The position numbers and the translations under genes were made by a program. A DNA stretch of 64,000 bases, taken from Ligustrum vulgare. Taxonomy: Eukaryota; Streptophyta; Magnoliopsida; Lamiales; Oleaceae. The notes beneath the pieces were generated by a model. It did not search any database, was not told the DNA's origin, and worked only from the letters and a program-made list of their open reading frames with translations. The DNA lies in the NCBI GenBank assembly GCA_963555705.1, contig OY743184.1:25940639-26004638 (forward strand). The letters are read 5' to 3'. Position 1 is the first letter of the stretch. The number at the start of each line of letters is the position of its first letter. Shown here piece by piece: positions 19,441-32,085 of this stretch.

Positions 19441-21659
19441 CAAATGCATGTCTTTTCAAGAGAATATGACTTTTAATGAGGCTCATATTACAAATCAACT
19501 ACTATCTCGAACACGTACAAGCAGGAATGTAACACTGAGTTCGAGCATGAAGTTTATTCCATGAGTTCTTTTACAAGCGTGATAATTATACTACGGGTTT
19601 CAAACAGGAAGTCGAGATCCCTGAAATTCATTAACAAGCGTAACTATGTCGTGATCTAATTACTGGACTCTGTAACACGTATATCAAGATAAGTGCCATA
19701 GACATATTAACAAGTAGGATAGAGTATGACTGTAATATTATGTAAGAAAATCTTTTCCATGCAATGCATAAGGAAAAACATGAAAATCCTTTTAACGCAA
19801 TGTAATAACTTTAAATGTATCACAAAGTAGCATTTAAGATTACATAAACAAGTATTAGTCCAGCCAAGTCAAGTTAAGTTAAGACAAGTTCATATGTTCA
19901 GGAGTTACACATAGACAAATTAATTCTTATATATTTAAGATCAAGGTAATATCCAATTTATATCAAATTCATATAATCATCTATTGTGTCTTTTAACAAG
20001 TAGTTGACATATTATTTATCTATCAAGACCAAATTATCATCTTCCTTATGTTAAAAAGTCTAAGATCACATAAACAAGAACAATAATTCTTTTAAATATC
20101 AAGATAGTACTGATTAATATATTATGTATTGATACATATTAGTATGTATAATACATGCCCTAATGTATCGATACATAAAATGAGGACAGAAACTATTTGA
20201 AATATTCAATGTATTGATACATGATGTTAATCTTTTACAAATGTGATATTGATATCAAGATAGAGATAATAACCTAGTTAATTATCTTCTTTATGTTTAG
20301 CATATGGATGTCAAGATAATGTTAATAATGATATTCACATATTAAATGGGGAATGCCTATAACAAGATTACACAAATACTTATAACAAGATCACGATAAT
20401 GTCACAATGATAATAATATTGGACCTATAACGAGATCAAGATAATATCACGATAATATTAACAATATCATATTAAATAAGAAATTATAATGAGATCATGT
20501 AATAAAGTAAATAATTAAAAATATTCCACTCACCCCGATCTAGAATTGTCGGAAAGAAGTTATTTACTTTGCAGAGGTATTATGTTGTCACATGTATCAA
20601 TGCATGTTGTTACATGTATTGATAGATGCTGTTTGTCCTGAGGTATTGATACATGTTCTTAATGTATCGATACATGATCTTAAGGTATCGATCATGCAGT
20701 CATTTCAGCAAGGGCAAGTCTGATTTCTGGGATTTATATGGGTTTAACTATATTTGACCGAGCAGAATTTCATTTAGTATATCAAGAACATGTTATTATA
20801 TTAATATGTCTTAATCCTAACAAAAGATCAAACCTGCATTATAATTTTAAATTCTAGAATTTGGAGGGGGAAAACTATTATTTCTTTCTAACATTCTTGG
20901 CTTATTTCTGTGTGTAAGAGTTGATTTTAGAGTCATCTATTTATAGGTGGAAAATGGTTGTAGGAAGAAGAGAAAAATCCTTTGCCGTATATGATTTCTT
21001 TCTTACTTTGTACTTAAGCCATGACTAGGCTCTTATAAACAAGTTGGAGGTGGCAAGATTAACACATGCAAGCAAGAGCCGTCTATCGAGGATAAGGTAA
21101 GAGATGAGGATAATGTTGCAGCCGTCCTCATGCTTAGGATTTTAAATTTTCAGTTTTGGAAGGTTGTCTTTGTGCTCAGATTTGAGGTACTGAATGAAGT
21201 TGAAAGGTACCATTTTGAAGTACTCACGACGTACTTTAATGTGCAATTTATGGCATAAGAAATGAATAATCGAGGAGGAAGTTATGGTCATCCAAAGTAG
21301 GTCACTTAAACTGTTTTCGGGTTAAACGTTTTTACCGTCCTAAGTTTAAAAATCCACCTAGTGCTATCCGTTGGTTGAAATGAATTTTTTTTCTTCATAT
21401 TCTCGAATTTCACTTCTTCATATTCTCGAATTTCACTCCGAGATCTTGCCCGTACAATATGGCATGTAATCAAATGAGGTCGAGAGTGCTAGAAAAAGTT
21501 TCGAGAAAAGGGACACTTAAATACATTTTTGATGTAACTTTTCTTTTTATAAAAATTCCGTTTTTCTTCTTTTTCTTTCTTTAATCAAGTAAACTTTAAA
21601 AATGGTTTTATTACATCATATTAGATTATTAATGCCGTCAAAATGTTCGGGTCATTACA
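19441..21659 (-). repeat. Probable gypsy LTR or solo LTR (right edge 21659)
   Basis: The right edge reads GTTCGGGTCATTACA, which on the minus strand starts TGTAATGACCCGAAC, a common plant gypsy LTR start. The body contains a microsatellite-like set of words TGTATCGATACAT and variants at about 20125-20225 and 20590-20700. No matching left TG edge or target duplication was found, so the left border (given here as 19441) is a guess. No ORF is present. Confidence 0.4.
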
Positions 21660-21834
21660 GAACCAAACAAGGACTAAATTTTCATGTCAGTTAATATCAT
21701 TTTTACAAGTATAGTGACCAAAACTCGACCACCTTAAAGTTTAGTAAGCAATCAAAGAGGTATTTAAAAATTTCGTGATCAATCAAATATGTTTTAAGAA
21801 TTTAGTGATTGGTTGAAGACAGTTTAAAAGTTTA

Positions 21835-22674
21835 GCCCCTGTTCTCTTTGCTGTTTTTAGGTCGTTTTCTGTTTTTATTTTCGAAAACGCTAAAAACGCG
21901 TTCTCTTTATCATTTTCGAAAACGCATTTTGGAAAACAAAAAAAAAAATTTGTACACAAAACGGAAAACGCCCGAAACATCGTTTTGGGTGTTTTGTGTG
22001 TATTTCGACAAAAAATTTCCGAGTTTTGGGAATTTTTTTTTTTTTTAATAGAATTATCTTAACTTAGAACTAAGCTTAATATAATTTTTTTATTTTTTAT
22101 TATTTTTTTTAGATTTATCCTAACTTGGAACTAAGCCTAAATAAAGATTTTTTTTTTTTTTTTTAGAATTATCCTAACTTGGAACTTAGTTTAAATAAAG
22201 TTTTATTGAATTCAATATCAACATTACAAAAAAAAATTAAATGAGAATTCTTGTTGTTATTTTCAAAAAATGCAATGATAAATGGACTCTGGTGGTTTTG
22301 AAAGAACTTGCATTTTCTGGATTTTAATAGAAGTAGAGTTTTCTCAAGTCCCGAACCTGACCAAGCTGTGTTAATATAGACTCTTAATGCTCACATTAGT
22401 GTGTTGAATGTAATCATATTTTTAGTATATTGTGAAAGGAAATTTGAGTTGGAGTTAGTAGTATTCTGCAAGCAAATTAATTAAAAATAGTTTAAATAAT
22501 GTTCTGCAAAATTTCAAACAGAACGTGTTTTCCAGCTTTTCATTTTCAAAAACAGTTTTCAGAAATGACAAACCAAACGCGTTTTCAGCAAATTTGAAAA
22601 CAAAAATGAAAACACAAAATACAAAACATTTTCGAAAATGAAAATACAAAATAAAACACAAACAGAACGCCACC
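21835..22674. mobile_element. MITE-like element with long imperfect inverted repeats
   Basis: The left end reads GCCCCTGTTCTCTTTGCTGTTTTTAG; the right end, reversed, reads GGTGGCGTTCTGTTTGTGTTTT. Both are followed inward by runs of TTTTCGAAAACG-type palindromic words. Flanks share TTA(G). The element has T-rich and A-rich interior and no coding sequence; short ORFs on both strands are by-products. A PIF/Harbinger-type origin would fit a TTA duplication, but the ends are imperfect. Confidence 0.45.
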
Positions 22675-23140
22675 TTAGTAACCAATTGAAGGCGTCTTTC
22701 AAAGTTTCTGATGTGACAATTGTGAATTTGCGACTCGTGTATATTCCGTATGTCACGTCATTAATTGCGTTACAAAAGTTATTTGAGTGATCAATGTCCA
22801 ACATTTTTATAAGTTCAATTACTAAGACTCAAGAATTTAAACATCAGTGATCAATCGAAGACACATATAAATTCAGTTATTATTGGAACAATTAACTCTA
22901 TTTGTGGAATAATCTATTGCAATTTTCTTTAAAGTTTTTCAGAATAATAAAATCTAGATAAATGTGACTAACTAAATTAAAGTGCTCGATCAAATGGGTA
23001 CGTATAGAATTCTTTTTTCACATGTTAACGAGAATCAATTTTTAGGTAAATTGTCAATTTCATTGTAATACAATACATATTTTTTTATCAAGTCCCCTTT
23101 TGATTTAGTTAATTATCATATTTTTTTGGATGAGAATTGA

Positions 23141-23141
<1 letters not shown>
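22675..23141. other. Intergenic, no gene seen
   Basis: AT-rich sequence with degenerate copies of the GTGATCAAT-GAAG phrase family noted at 19340 and 21760. Nothing else is supported. Confidence 0.3.

Positions 23142-23211
<70 letters not shown>
23142..23211. repeat. (AT)n microsatellite
   Basis: About 35 uninterrupted AT units. Other simple repeats in the window are (ATT)n at 23321-23363, (CT)n at 24184-24206, (AT)n at 27837-27862 and 56290-56328, and (AC)n at 32030-32090. Confidence 0.95.
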
Positions 23212-23212
<1 letters not shown>

Positions 23213-23319
23213 CCTCTGTTTGGTTTTCATTTTAAAGAGTTTATTCGAACAAATATTTTTTTATATAATGATTTTTAAGTGTGAGTGGTTAAAAAGTAGA
23301 GATTTTTTTTGGTCTATAT

Positions 23320-23363
<44 letters not shown>

Positions 23364-23516
23364 GGTAAATGTGATTGAAATTAAAGAAGGGAGAAAAATG
23401 TTAAATTTTTAATAGGTATAATTGTAAGTATAATAAAAATTTCAAGTCCCATAAAAAGTGATCAAAATTAATTACTAACTTTAACTTTGTATCAATACTA
23501 AACCAAACGGGGACTA
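23211..23516. mobile_element. Small MITE-like inverted-repeat element
   Basis: The left end is GCCTCTGTTTGGTTTTC and the right end, reversed, is AGTCCCCGTTTGGTTTAG, giving about 12 of 14 matching bases. A 306-bp body includes the (ATT)n run. The target duplication is unclear because the left flank is the AT microsatellite. Confidence 0.35.
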
Positions 23517-24440
23517 TGATAACGACAATTATCGTATCGCCAGACGATTGGCTGTTTTTTGGGATTGGATTCTTGTTGATTGTAAACAAGTTCTCTATTG
23601 CACAGAATATCTAATTTTACAATTGAACGGTGGATTCCTCCATGCACACTCCTATAATTCTTGCATCCTGCCGTTGTTTGCCCCAAATAGTGGTGAGTTT
23701 TCTGCTTTCTTCTTTAATATCAAATTTGTTGAAGTTAGCTTGTCGTCCGTATGTTTAAATTGGCCACTTGGGTTTTGTCAAATACCCTGGAACGTGAGAC
23801 TAACACTGGTACTAACTAAAGGAAGACATCGACTCAAAGTTCTTGCAACATCTCTCAACAGTATGCAACAATTATTTTGTCAACTTCACCAAGAATTTTC
23901 TTGAATCTTCTACCTCTACAGCTGATTAAACACCTTTTGACATCTCAATACCCTTCCTAGCAATGTGATAAGGTGGGCTACACAGTATTATACAAGATTA
24001 AAGATAAAAAATAAGTTAAAAACTTACGTATTCCATGTTGTGATTCTATGATCATGAAAGAGAAGTTTAGAAGCGGAAAAACAATTTTATTACTACTAGA
24101 ATAGAATTTTACAAGGTTTGACACACTCAATTGCAAATACAAAAAGCTCTATCTCTCTTTTTCTTGGAGTCTCTTTGCAAAACTCTCTCTCTCTCTCTCT
24201 CTCTCACAGATATTATAAGGAGCTTAGCCGCCATGCATGCACCACCACAGGGAGAGGAAGGAAAAAAACCAACTAATTAATATTAGCTGGATTGATAAGG
24301 TGAAAAGGAAAATGTTGAATTTTCAACTTTCTTAATTAACAAATAATTTCCTTATTCCATGCATGTATGAATTAGATATCTTCCAAAACCTTCAATGATG
24401 TGATCCAAATAAGGAGATTAAAGGAGAAGTCAAGTTATCA
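23517..24440. other. Intergenic, no gene supported
   Basis: A plus ORF at 23548-23904 has no recognisable domain and is probably chance. A (CT)n run at 24184-24206 is followed by AT-rich DNA. No clear repeat edge is seen. Confidence 0.3.
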
Positions 24441-25108
24441 TCGATGCCGCTGCATGTTGGGCCCTAGTCGAGGTTCAAATTAGATCATAGCACTTCAATG
24501 GAGCGAAAAAGGGAGGCCAACCTAAGAATCATGCGGTTGCTCAAAATAAATCAAGTGCGACCACACGCGCCAAAAGAAAACAAATGGGCAGAATGTCACT
24601 TTCGGCTATAGACGGTAGACCTGGATCAACATTTCAAGAATTTTTATTTATTTTATGTTTTAACTATTTATTAATTCTATTTTGAAACCTTTTGTGGCTA
24701 GGGTTAGGTTATGCACATTTTTGACATTATATTTAGTTATTTTCATTATTGTAAAGGACAACTTTGAGATTATTGAATCAATTTGAGAGTTTTTCTCTAG
24801 AAAAGTAAGATTCACTTTCTTGTTCTTCAAAGAACACCCATCAAACTTATCAAAAATTCTTGAAATCTTTGTGGCATTCCAACCTAGAACTCATCAAGGA
24901 ATTTGACAAACCTTGTGACATTCGACAACCTAGATTCTTGTTCTGCGTCGTCAATTTTGGCGACGTGAATCTTGGGTCAAGCTCCTATCGTCTAATTTTT
25001 TCATGATTTTTTCGTTCTTGTTATTATAGTTATTCTAAATTTAGATCTTTCCTGCTTTGTTAAATTGTGTCCCACATTTCATCGCATTTCCCAAGGGAAA
25101 TCACCTCA
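24441..25108 (+). repeat. 5' LTR of a plus-strand chromovirus (left edge uncertain)
   Basis: The right edge is defined by CACCTCA at 25108 followed two bases later by the primer site. The segment 24690-24800 and the Phe/Leu-poor U5-like text up to 25108 have the look of the R-U5 region of Reina/CRM-like elements. The left edge was not located; 24441 is an estimate near GCCGCTGCATG. Confidence 0.45.
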
Positions 25109-25110
25109 GG

Positions 25111-25124
25111 TGGTATCAGGACTA
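25111..25124 (+). other. Primer-binding site
   Basis: TGGTATCAGGACTA, beginning with TGGTATCAG as expected for initiator Met tRNA priming. It is two bases beyond the LTR end and 460 bp before the gag frame. Confidence 0.65.
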
Positions 25125-25573
25125 GGTTCTAAAATTAGTTCTTGATATTTCTTGGTTTTCTAGCGTTCTTCGTGTTCTTCATAAATTTTCTAGTTTAATC
25201 CATAAAAATTTCGAATAAAAATTCAAAAGTGTTACCGCAAATTCAGTTTCATTTGTTTAGCCATTTTCGTAGTCGAATTTCAAGTTAAAAATTCGAAAAT
25301 TCATAAATTTTGGGAATATTCCGAAAATTTCTCAAATGTCAATTTTTCGTTGTTCTTCTTCGTGTCTCCCTTTGTCTTAATTCCTGAGTCTTTGGTTGGT
25401 TCCTTGGGTACTTGAAAAGAATTAGGAGTGATACATGAGTGTATCTTTTTTGTTGAGATCTAACAGTGTCTGACATGCGAGAATCATCTTCTTCAACAGT
25501 TGGTGACAACAAAGGATTCGACGAGAGGGAATCAACGACTTCATCATTCAATTAAAACAAACAACATGAAGGT

Positions 25574-27000
25574 ATGAATAGGATGGATAGGCATGATATA
25601 GGTATAATGGCAGCCATGTGGGAACAATTTGAGAAATTGATGACTAGAATGGATAGGTATGATGAAAATATCACTCAATTGCGAAGGGAACGAACTCAAA
25701 CGAGTCCTAGATATATGAGGGATGATGAGAGGGATTATAGGAGAGGAAATAATCCTAGGTATGGATATAGGTTTGATGATGAGGGGTTTGGAAGTGAAGG
25801 GGGTAGTATACAATCATCCAGGCTAGTGTGAGAAGGAGAAGGGATAGGCAGGATAGGTATGAAAGGGGGAACAATAGGAGACATCATGGTGATAGAGATG
25901 AACTATAGGAGACATCACGGTGATAGAGATGAAGTGGATGGTAATCTAGGGAGTATAAAAATGTCCATACCACCTTTCCATGGGAGGAGTGATTTGGAGG
26001 CGTACTTAGATTGGGAGAAGAAAGTGGGATTGATGTTCGAATGCCATAATTATTCAGAGGAAAATAATGTTAGGTTAGCTGTGGTGGAGTTCACTGACTA
26101 TGAAATAAATTGGTGTGATCAATTAGTGATGGGTAGGAGGAGGAACTTGAAGAGACCAGTAGAAACATGGAATGAGATGAAAACTATAATGAGGAAGAGG
26201 TTTGTCCCGAGCTACTATCATAAGGATATTTACCAAAGATTGTAGGGGCTTAAAAAGGGGTCTAAGAGTGTGGAGGAGTACCACAAGGACATGGAAGTGG
26301 CGATGATTGGGGCCAATATTGTGGAGGATAGAGAGGCTACTGTGGCTAGGTTATTGAGTAGGCTAAATAGAGAGATTGCAAATGTGATAGAACTGTAGCA
26401 CTATGTGGAGTTGGAGAACATGGTGCATATGGAAATGAAAGTGAAGAGGCAATTGAAGCAGAAGGGGGTAACAAGACATTCACCAGGATCTTATCCTATA
26501 TCACAACCAATGTGGGAAAATAATGATGATCATTCCCCGAAAGGGAGGGAGGAACCAACAACGAAAGGTAAAAATATTTCTAATTCTCAACTTACTAAGG
26601 ATAGGAACATTAAATGCTTTAAATGCTTGGATTCGGTTCACATTGTATCCCAATGTCCTAATAAACAGGTAATGATTATGCGTAATGGGAAAATTAGTTC
26701 GGAAGATGAATTTGCAGGAATGCCTAAATTAGAGGATCTTGGGGCTAGTAGTAGTGATAGTGAGGGATTGACTTATGCTGTGAAGGGTTCTCTTGTTTAT
26801 AGGCACATCCTTAGTTCTAGAGTTAAGGAGAATGAGATGGATGAACAAAGGGATAATCTATTTCACTAGGTGCTTGGTGGATAAAAAAGTTTGTGGATTG
26901 GTGATTGATGGGGGAAGTTGTACTAATGTAGTTAGTACTATGTTGGTTGAAAATCTGAAGTTGTCTAAAATGAAACATCATAATCCTTATCTCATGATAT
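25574..27000 (+). pseudogene. Gag and protease start of a plus-strand chromovirus
   Basis: A single frame 25574-26869 is interrupted by three stops (about 25829, 26243 and 26396). It encodes RMDRYDENITQLRRER, then the Gag core IPPFHGRSDLEAYLDWEKKV and FVPSYYHKDIYQRL, then the zinc knuckle CFKCLDSVHIVSQC (C-x2-C-x4-H-x4-C). After a frameshift near 26869 comes the protease signature VCGLVIDGGSCTNVVSTMLV with the catalytic D-G-G. Coding similarity fades at about 27000, and RT and integrase are missing. The CACTA-derived sequence follows, so the element is cut there. Confidence 0.85.
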
Positions 27001-27589
27001 TGGGCTCTTCAAGATCAAATTATATTCTGTTAGAATATTTTATATGACATAAAATCATGAATTTCTAGGAAGTACGATAAAATATTTTATCTACATGTAG
27101 TATATATAGGTGATTTGGTGAAAGAATAAAATAAAAATAAACAAATATATGTTAGTTTTTAGGCAAAAACTCACACCTAAAGTTAAACTTTAGGCTTTGG
27201 TTTTTGCCTAACTTTAGGAGATGGTTTTTGAACTACAACTGACACCTAAAGTCAATATTAGACTTCGCTTTATAATTGATGCATATGTTGGATATTGGTT
27301 AATAAATCGAGAATTGAAAATCGATTAAAGTGACTTCGTGTCGACTTCGGCCAAATACTCAAAAGCTCGGCTCAATCATCTTCTAATATAAAACCGACGC
27401 CTAAAAATAATAATAATAAAAAAAAAAAAAAACTTTGGGCGTCAGTTCTAATTTTAGAACCAACGCCCTAAACCAACTTTGAGCATCGGTTTTATAAAAG
27501 CCGACGTCCAAATGTTTTTTTTTTTTGACTTTAGGTAGAACCGACGCCCAAACTTCTTTTTTTTTTTATTATTATTATTATATATATTA

Positions 27590-27830
27590 CATGACCTGCA
27601 GTGACCTGGACATGACCTGCAATGATCCAGGCCACTGCAGGGCGTGGCCTGCTGTGACCTGCAATGACTCAGGTCATTGCAGGTCATGACCTGCAGTGAC
27701 CTGGACGTAACCTGCAATGACCCAGGCCATTGCATGTCGTGACCTACAGTGGCCTGCAATGATCTAGGTCACTGCACGTCATGACTTGCAGTGACTAGGA
27801 CGTGGTCTGCGATAACCTGAACATGCGCAT
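27590..27830. repeat. Short-period repeat array of TGACCTGCA words
   Basis: More than ten copies of TGACCTGCA(A/G)TGA and its near-complement TCA(T/C)TGCAGGTCA alternate with (C/T)CAGG(C/T)CA over about 240 bp. The words are nearly palindromic, so both strands show the same motif. It lies inside the left subterminal zone of the CACTA element. A minus ORF over it (27454-27759) is only a translation of the repeat. Confidence 0.85.
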
Positions 27831-27999
27831 CACCAAATATATATATATATATATATATATATACGTAATAAAATTAAATTAACAACAATTATACTTACAA
27901 ATTGTTAATTTATGATACAAATTAAATATATATGTAAGTGCAAGTTTTGATTACGCTTTGATTTACACAAACATATGAACGAAGTATTTTTCCCATAAG

Positions 28000-29440
28000 T
28001 TTTAAATCTCGATTACTTCCTCCGTTGAATAATATTCTTTAAATGCCTACAAACAATCAAAATGAATTATTAGTTATTTTTTCATAAAATATAAAGTCAT
28101 TATTAAAATTCTCATTTTCAATGACTTGTACCTTTTCTAACGAAGTAAGTTGAAAGTGTTCTGTGACTATCTCATACATATTTCTCATAACGTAGTAGCC
28201 ACACTCAGACCCTCCAGGTTGTTGAGGACACTAAAATATTCACATTGAAAAATAACAATATTAGTAATCAAACTAAATAAAATATAGAAATAATTCAAAA
28301 ATTTTTAATAAAGTTTAAATCCGTGTTTTCATACTTTTACGTTTTTCCACGTTGTATTTGATTTTGTCCTCATGCCTCCAACTGTCCAATACGTTTGGAA
28401 AGCCCTAAAATTTCAATAAATTATATCAACAAGCTACAAAAAAATAATGACTCAAATTTCCTACAGAAATTTTGGCAGAGTCTCCCCTATAAATTGAACT
28501 TATCCAACCTAGGGGGACCCTGCTATTCAAAACTATCAACTTCTCAACAATCACAAATCCACAATCAAATTCACCACAACTCCACAATCAATTTCACCAC
28601 AACTCCACAATTATTTCATTAAAAGCTTCCTAACTTACGTGTTCAATATCGGCTTGATATCCAAGTCACGCTTAGATGCAACAGCTGAATTTAAGAAGTA
28701 CACCGTATTCTTCTCAGGAGAAATAACTAGCAACATCCAGTGATTCCTACGTATTATGAACGTGTAAATACAACTTTAAATATCATATCATTCAAATTAG
28801 GTTAAAAATTAGAGAATATCAATGGTCTTACTCCTGAAAATACGGTGCTAGAATGAATTTCTTAGTTTTCATTTCCTTCATGGTGCTGGCCAAGTAATTT
28901 ATAACACCATTAGCATTTGTTCTTACTGAAACCGATGCAATGTGTGTCGGAGACATGAATCCAATCGATTCAATACCGTATTCCTGACACAACTCATGGA
29001 GGTACCTAAAAAATAATAATACCAATAAATAGAAATAAAATAATGATTTAAATTGAAATTATAATTTTTGATAAGAAGTCTTACAATGAAAACACTTGTA
29101 AGATTGATGTATCCAACCATTGTATCGTAAGCAAGTCGGTGATGTCTCCGACTGTAACATAAAAATCATCCTCGAATGTAAAGTTGAACACGGCAGCATC
29201 AATGGGTACGTGGTAGAAGTCATCACCAGCAGGAAATTGAATGACCAGAGTGTGTAACATTTTACAATCATCACCCAGACGTTGCAACGTCTCATCGTCA
29301 ACAATCGCAAGTTGTTGAGTGGATGACATTTCGAAACTCTGGGGTGTTTTTCCTTCGTTAAATTTTTTTGCCTGTTGTGGTGCCTCTTCCTGCAACAAGA
29401 TAATTTTTATCATCTTCAGTTGTTATACAAATTTGAAAGA
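28000..29440 (-). pseudogene. Ulp1-type cysteine protease (C48) domain of the CACTA element, spliced
   Basis: Reading right to left, exon-like pieces encode WLDTSILQVFSL, then YLHELCQEYGIESIGFMSPT and KFILAPYFQE (28828-29025). Next comes HWMLLVISPEKNTVYF (about 28660-28745), holding the catalytic His. Next is YWTVGGMRTKSN (about 28330-28410). Last is CPQQPGGSECGYYVMRNMYE (about 28110-28230), holding the catalytic Cys in the SECGYYV motif. The family is the SUMO-protease fold that plant CACTA and MULE elements often carry; its role in transposition is not settled. The intervening AT-rich segments look like introns. An in-frame stop near 28030 is followed by further homologous wording, so the C-terminus is probably damaged. 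Confidence 0.75.
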
Positions 29441-29741
29441 AATTAATATTGACAGAATCTTTTATATAACTAAATGTTTGTACCTCTCCAAAAATCACCA
29501 ACTCCTTGGGCCATTGCAAGAAGCTTCCGAGAGCTTCCCCTACTGTGGTGTGGTATTGAGATGGCACTGGAATACAAAACGCTTCTGCACCATCGACAAT
29601 GTGGTCAATGGACACCTTAGCATGATTAGGCCAAAGAGGTTGATGATGCACCACCGTGTCGGGTCCGGCTGGATAAACCATCCCGCTCGCTACTATTTGT
29701 TTCTCACCATTAAGACTAATGGCGAGACGACAAGGAGACAT
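29358..29741 (-). CDS. DUF8039-like domain exon of the CACTA gene
   Basis: The open segment begins MSPCRLAISLNGEKQIVASG and continues with KVSIDHIVDGAEAFCIPVPS, TVGEALGSFLQWPKELV. This is the domain usually found between the Transposase_24 and Ulp1 parts in plant CACTA-derived proteins. The ATG at 29741 may be internal, with upstream exon 29808-30251 joined to it; AG/GT-like borders are present but not decisive. Function unknown. Confidence 0.6.
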   Translation of the reverse strand: MSPCRLAISLNGEKQIVASGMVYPAGPDTVVHHQPLWPNHAKVSIDHIVDGAEAFCIPVPSQYHTTVGEALGSFLQWPKELVIFGEVQTFSYIKDSVNINFFQICITTEDDKNYLVAGRGTTTGKKI

Positions 29742-29807
29742 CTTCTATTGTACAACATCATTGAGCATATATGTTAGCAACTTCCAGTTGAAATAACATA
29801 AATAATG

Positions 29808-30936
29808 TTAAAAAATTCTAAATAACATAACATTAAATACCTGAAATCCATGAAATGGATCTGGATCCACGAAGTGGCAACTGCTGCGAGTTGGTGGTCG
29901 GGGCTGTGGAGTTACGTCCACCTCGGCCTCAACATTTAAGCCCAGGCGCTGGAGGATAGCATCGTATTTAGTCTGCATACTATGGTAGTCCCTCTGCATA
30001 GTATCGAATTTACTCTGCATCTCCGACATGGTCTGATGCCTGACCCGTTCGGCAATACTATCCTCCATCTCTGACCTGATCATCTCCTTAATATCGTCTA
30101 CTGAGACGACCCCACAGGAACGTCTAATGTAATCATCAGGCTTGTCGTAAACATCCCTCGTGATCACGTAGACGCCATACCCCCTCACCCTACCAGGGTG
30201 ATCTGGCTTACCAAGGGCTTCACTTAAAATATCGTGTTGTCTACTTGCCACAAATGTCCCTTGCGTGGACTGCTCAGCTTTTTCAACCTATTAACAGAAT
30301 AATGAAACATAAATATAAGTATATATTTAAGTAAATTTGAATTTAAATTATGAAAAAATAATCATGATATACTTACAATTTTATCAAACACCCCCCTCGT
30401 TTTCTCGTTGGGGATGTAATAACTTCCATCTTCTTTCTTCTTCGATCTAGCTCGAATCCAATCTAAACTTTGATCCTCACTTACAATCGACGAGCTAATC
30501 ATATTGCATGAAGAACTTGAAGACAGTGGGTCACTGACTACCCACTGTGGCTTCATCCCCGCATAACCAGCTGAGCCCATATAATATGGATGCTCGTTTC
30601 GCAATTGAGCATCCCTGGCCTTCTTACTTTTTTCCTGAAAATTATCACATCAAGTATTTAATTTTCAACTCAATAAATCACATGCGTACAATTAAATATA
30701 TATACCTTAAATTTCTCAGTCTGACGTTCTTTCTTAAACGAGTCCCATTGCTCTTCAGTTATAAAAGAGTAAAGTTGCGTAGGAGATGTGTATTTCGGGT
30801 GGTCATGTGTAATATAATCATGAACCACTTGAGTCTTGAAATCTTTCCATCGCATCCCCGCAACTTTCAACACCCTTTTTTTGGCTGCGTCATCGGGGAT
30901 GTTGAACTCCCTCTGAAAGACGAATATAATATGTGA
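29808..30936 (-). pseudogene. Transposase_24-like (tnpA-type) region of the CACTA gene
   Basis: Three open pieces in order (30670-30873, 30362-30604, 29808-30251) encode KVAGMRWKDFKTQVVHDYIT, then RNEHPYYMGSAGYAGMKPQW with YYIPNEKTRGVFDKIV, then ASRQHDILSEALGKPDHPGR followed by VRGYGVYVI and a long coiled coil (EMQSKFDTMQRDYHSMQTKY). This matches the plant Ptta/En/Spm transposase family (PF03004), thought to bind the subterminal repeats. Short AT-rich gaps between pieces look like introns. Whether all splice sites work cannot be judged here. Confidence 0.7.
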
Positions 30937-30954
30937 TGTTATAAGAAAAAATTA

Positions 30955-31540
30955 CTAAACGTTATCAATTAACCATTTATGAAGTGATAGTACATTTATT
31001 TCTTCCCACATCAAAGTCCTTAAGGCCGGGATCAACCTTGTGTCAATCACTGATGTTAATGTCAACGTGAATACGGGCCAAACACCCGACATAATGTTTG
31101 AAGTTCCCCTTTCCTGGTCCGATTGGCCTATGTTTTTACACATTGTTGGCCCTTGTATATCACGCATCATTTCGTCTATCATATCATTCTCGTCATTTTC
31201 CAAATCATTCTCACAAATATTGCTTGAATTATTCTGCTGCTGATCACCAACATCGTCAGCAGTGCTCGTCCTGGGAAGCATACTCTCACCATGCCATATC
31301 CATCGTGTATAACCTTCTTTAAACCCACGATGAATCAAATGACTCTTCACTTGATCAAAAACTATGAAACTTTCTAAAATTTTTACAATCGTAACAAGGA
31401 CACAAAATCATTGTTTCACCTTTCTTTCTATTGTTTTCATCCGCACATTTCATAAACTCTTCAACACCTTTTACATATTCATGTCTATTACATCTACCAT
31501 ACCTTCAACTCCGATTCATATCAATGACCTATATGTGAAG
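30955..31540 (-). pseudogene. Transposase-associated domain (PF13963-like) of the CACTA gene
   Basis: The minus strand encodes EYVKGVEEFMKCADENNRKK, CPCYDCKN, then VKSHLIHRGFKEGYTRWIWH, the Cys-containing N-terminal domain that normally precedes the TNP2 transposase. Here an acidic linker (ENDLENDENDMIDEMMRD) and the Transposase_24-like region follow instead. A frameshift lies near 31365-31385 and a stop near the N-terminus. The domain is recognised from family knowledge. Confidence 0.65.
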
Positions 31541-32029
31541 ATATAATTAAAAATTTTTATTAGTTTTGAGTAAATATTTATTTAGTATGGTCAATTCTGT
31601 AATAGTGAAAATCACTTTAAACCATAATTTTCATTTTTTATTTACAAAATTTTACAAAACTTTTGACACAACCTCTCCTATAAATTGGACTTAACCAACC
31701 TGTAGGAAGAATCAACATATCACAATAAACCAAAATGTTCAACCTCGACATATTCAAAAATCAAATACAACTCCAATCAAATTTCAACATCATCAACTAC
31801 TCCAAGTTTAATTCGAAATCCATTCTCAATTCCTAAAAAGTCAAGCTAAGATTTCATGACTTAATATCTCATAATTTCAACTCCAATAATTAAAATATTA
31901 AAATGTATCTATCTACTAACTTAAAATCAACAATATAAATTTAACACCCAAATTTATATATATTAAAATTTAATTAACACATTTATACATATTAATATGT
32001 AATTATCATATTTATATAATAACAAATAC

Positions 32030-32054
32030 ACACACACACACACAAATATATACA

Positions 32055-32085
<31 letters not shown>

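Noticed and set aside
21783..22804. Phe-rich ORFs on both strands
   Set aside because: They come from the T/A-rich arms of the inverted repeat.
23130..23378. 82-aa ORF of alternating Ile-Tyr
   Set aside because: It is the translation of the (AT)n and (ATT)n microsatellites.
23548..23904. 118-aa plus ORF as a host gene
   Set aside because: No recognisable motif, no splice context, and within repetitive intergenic DNA.
27454..27759. 101-aa minus ORF with repeated CRS/GLDHC words
   Set aside because: It is only the translation of the TGACCTGCA repeat array.
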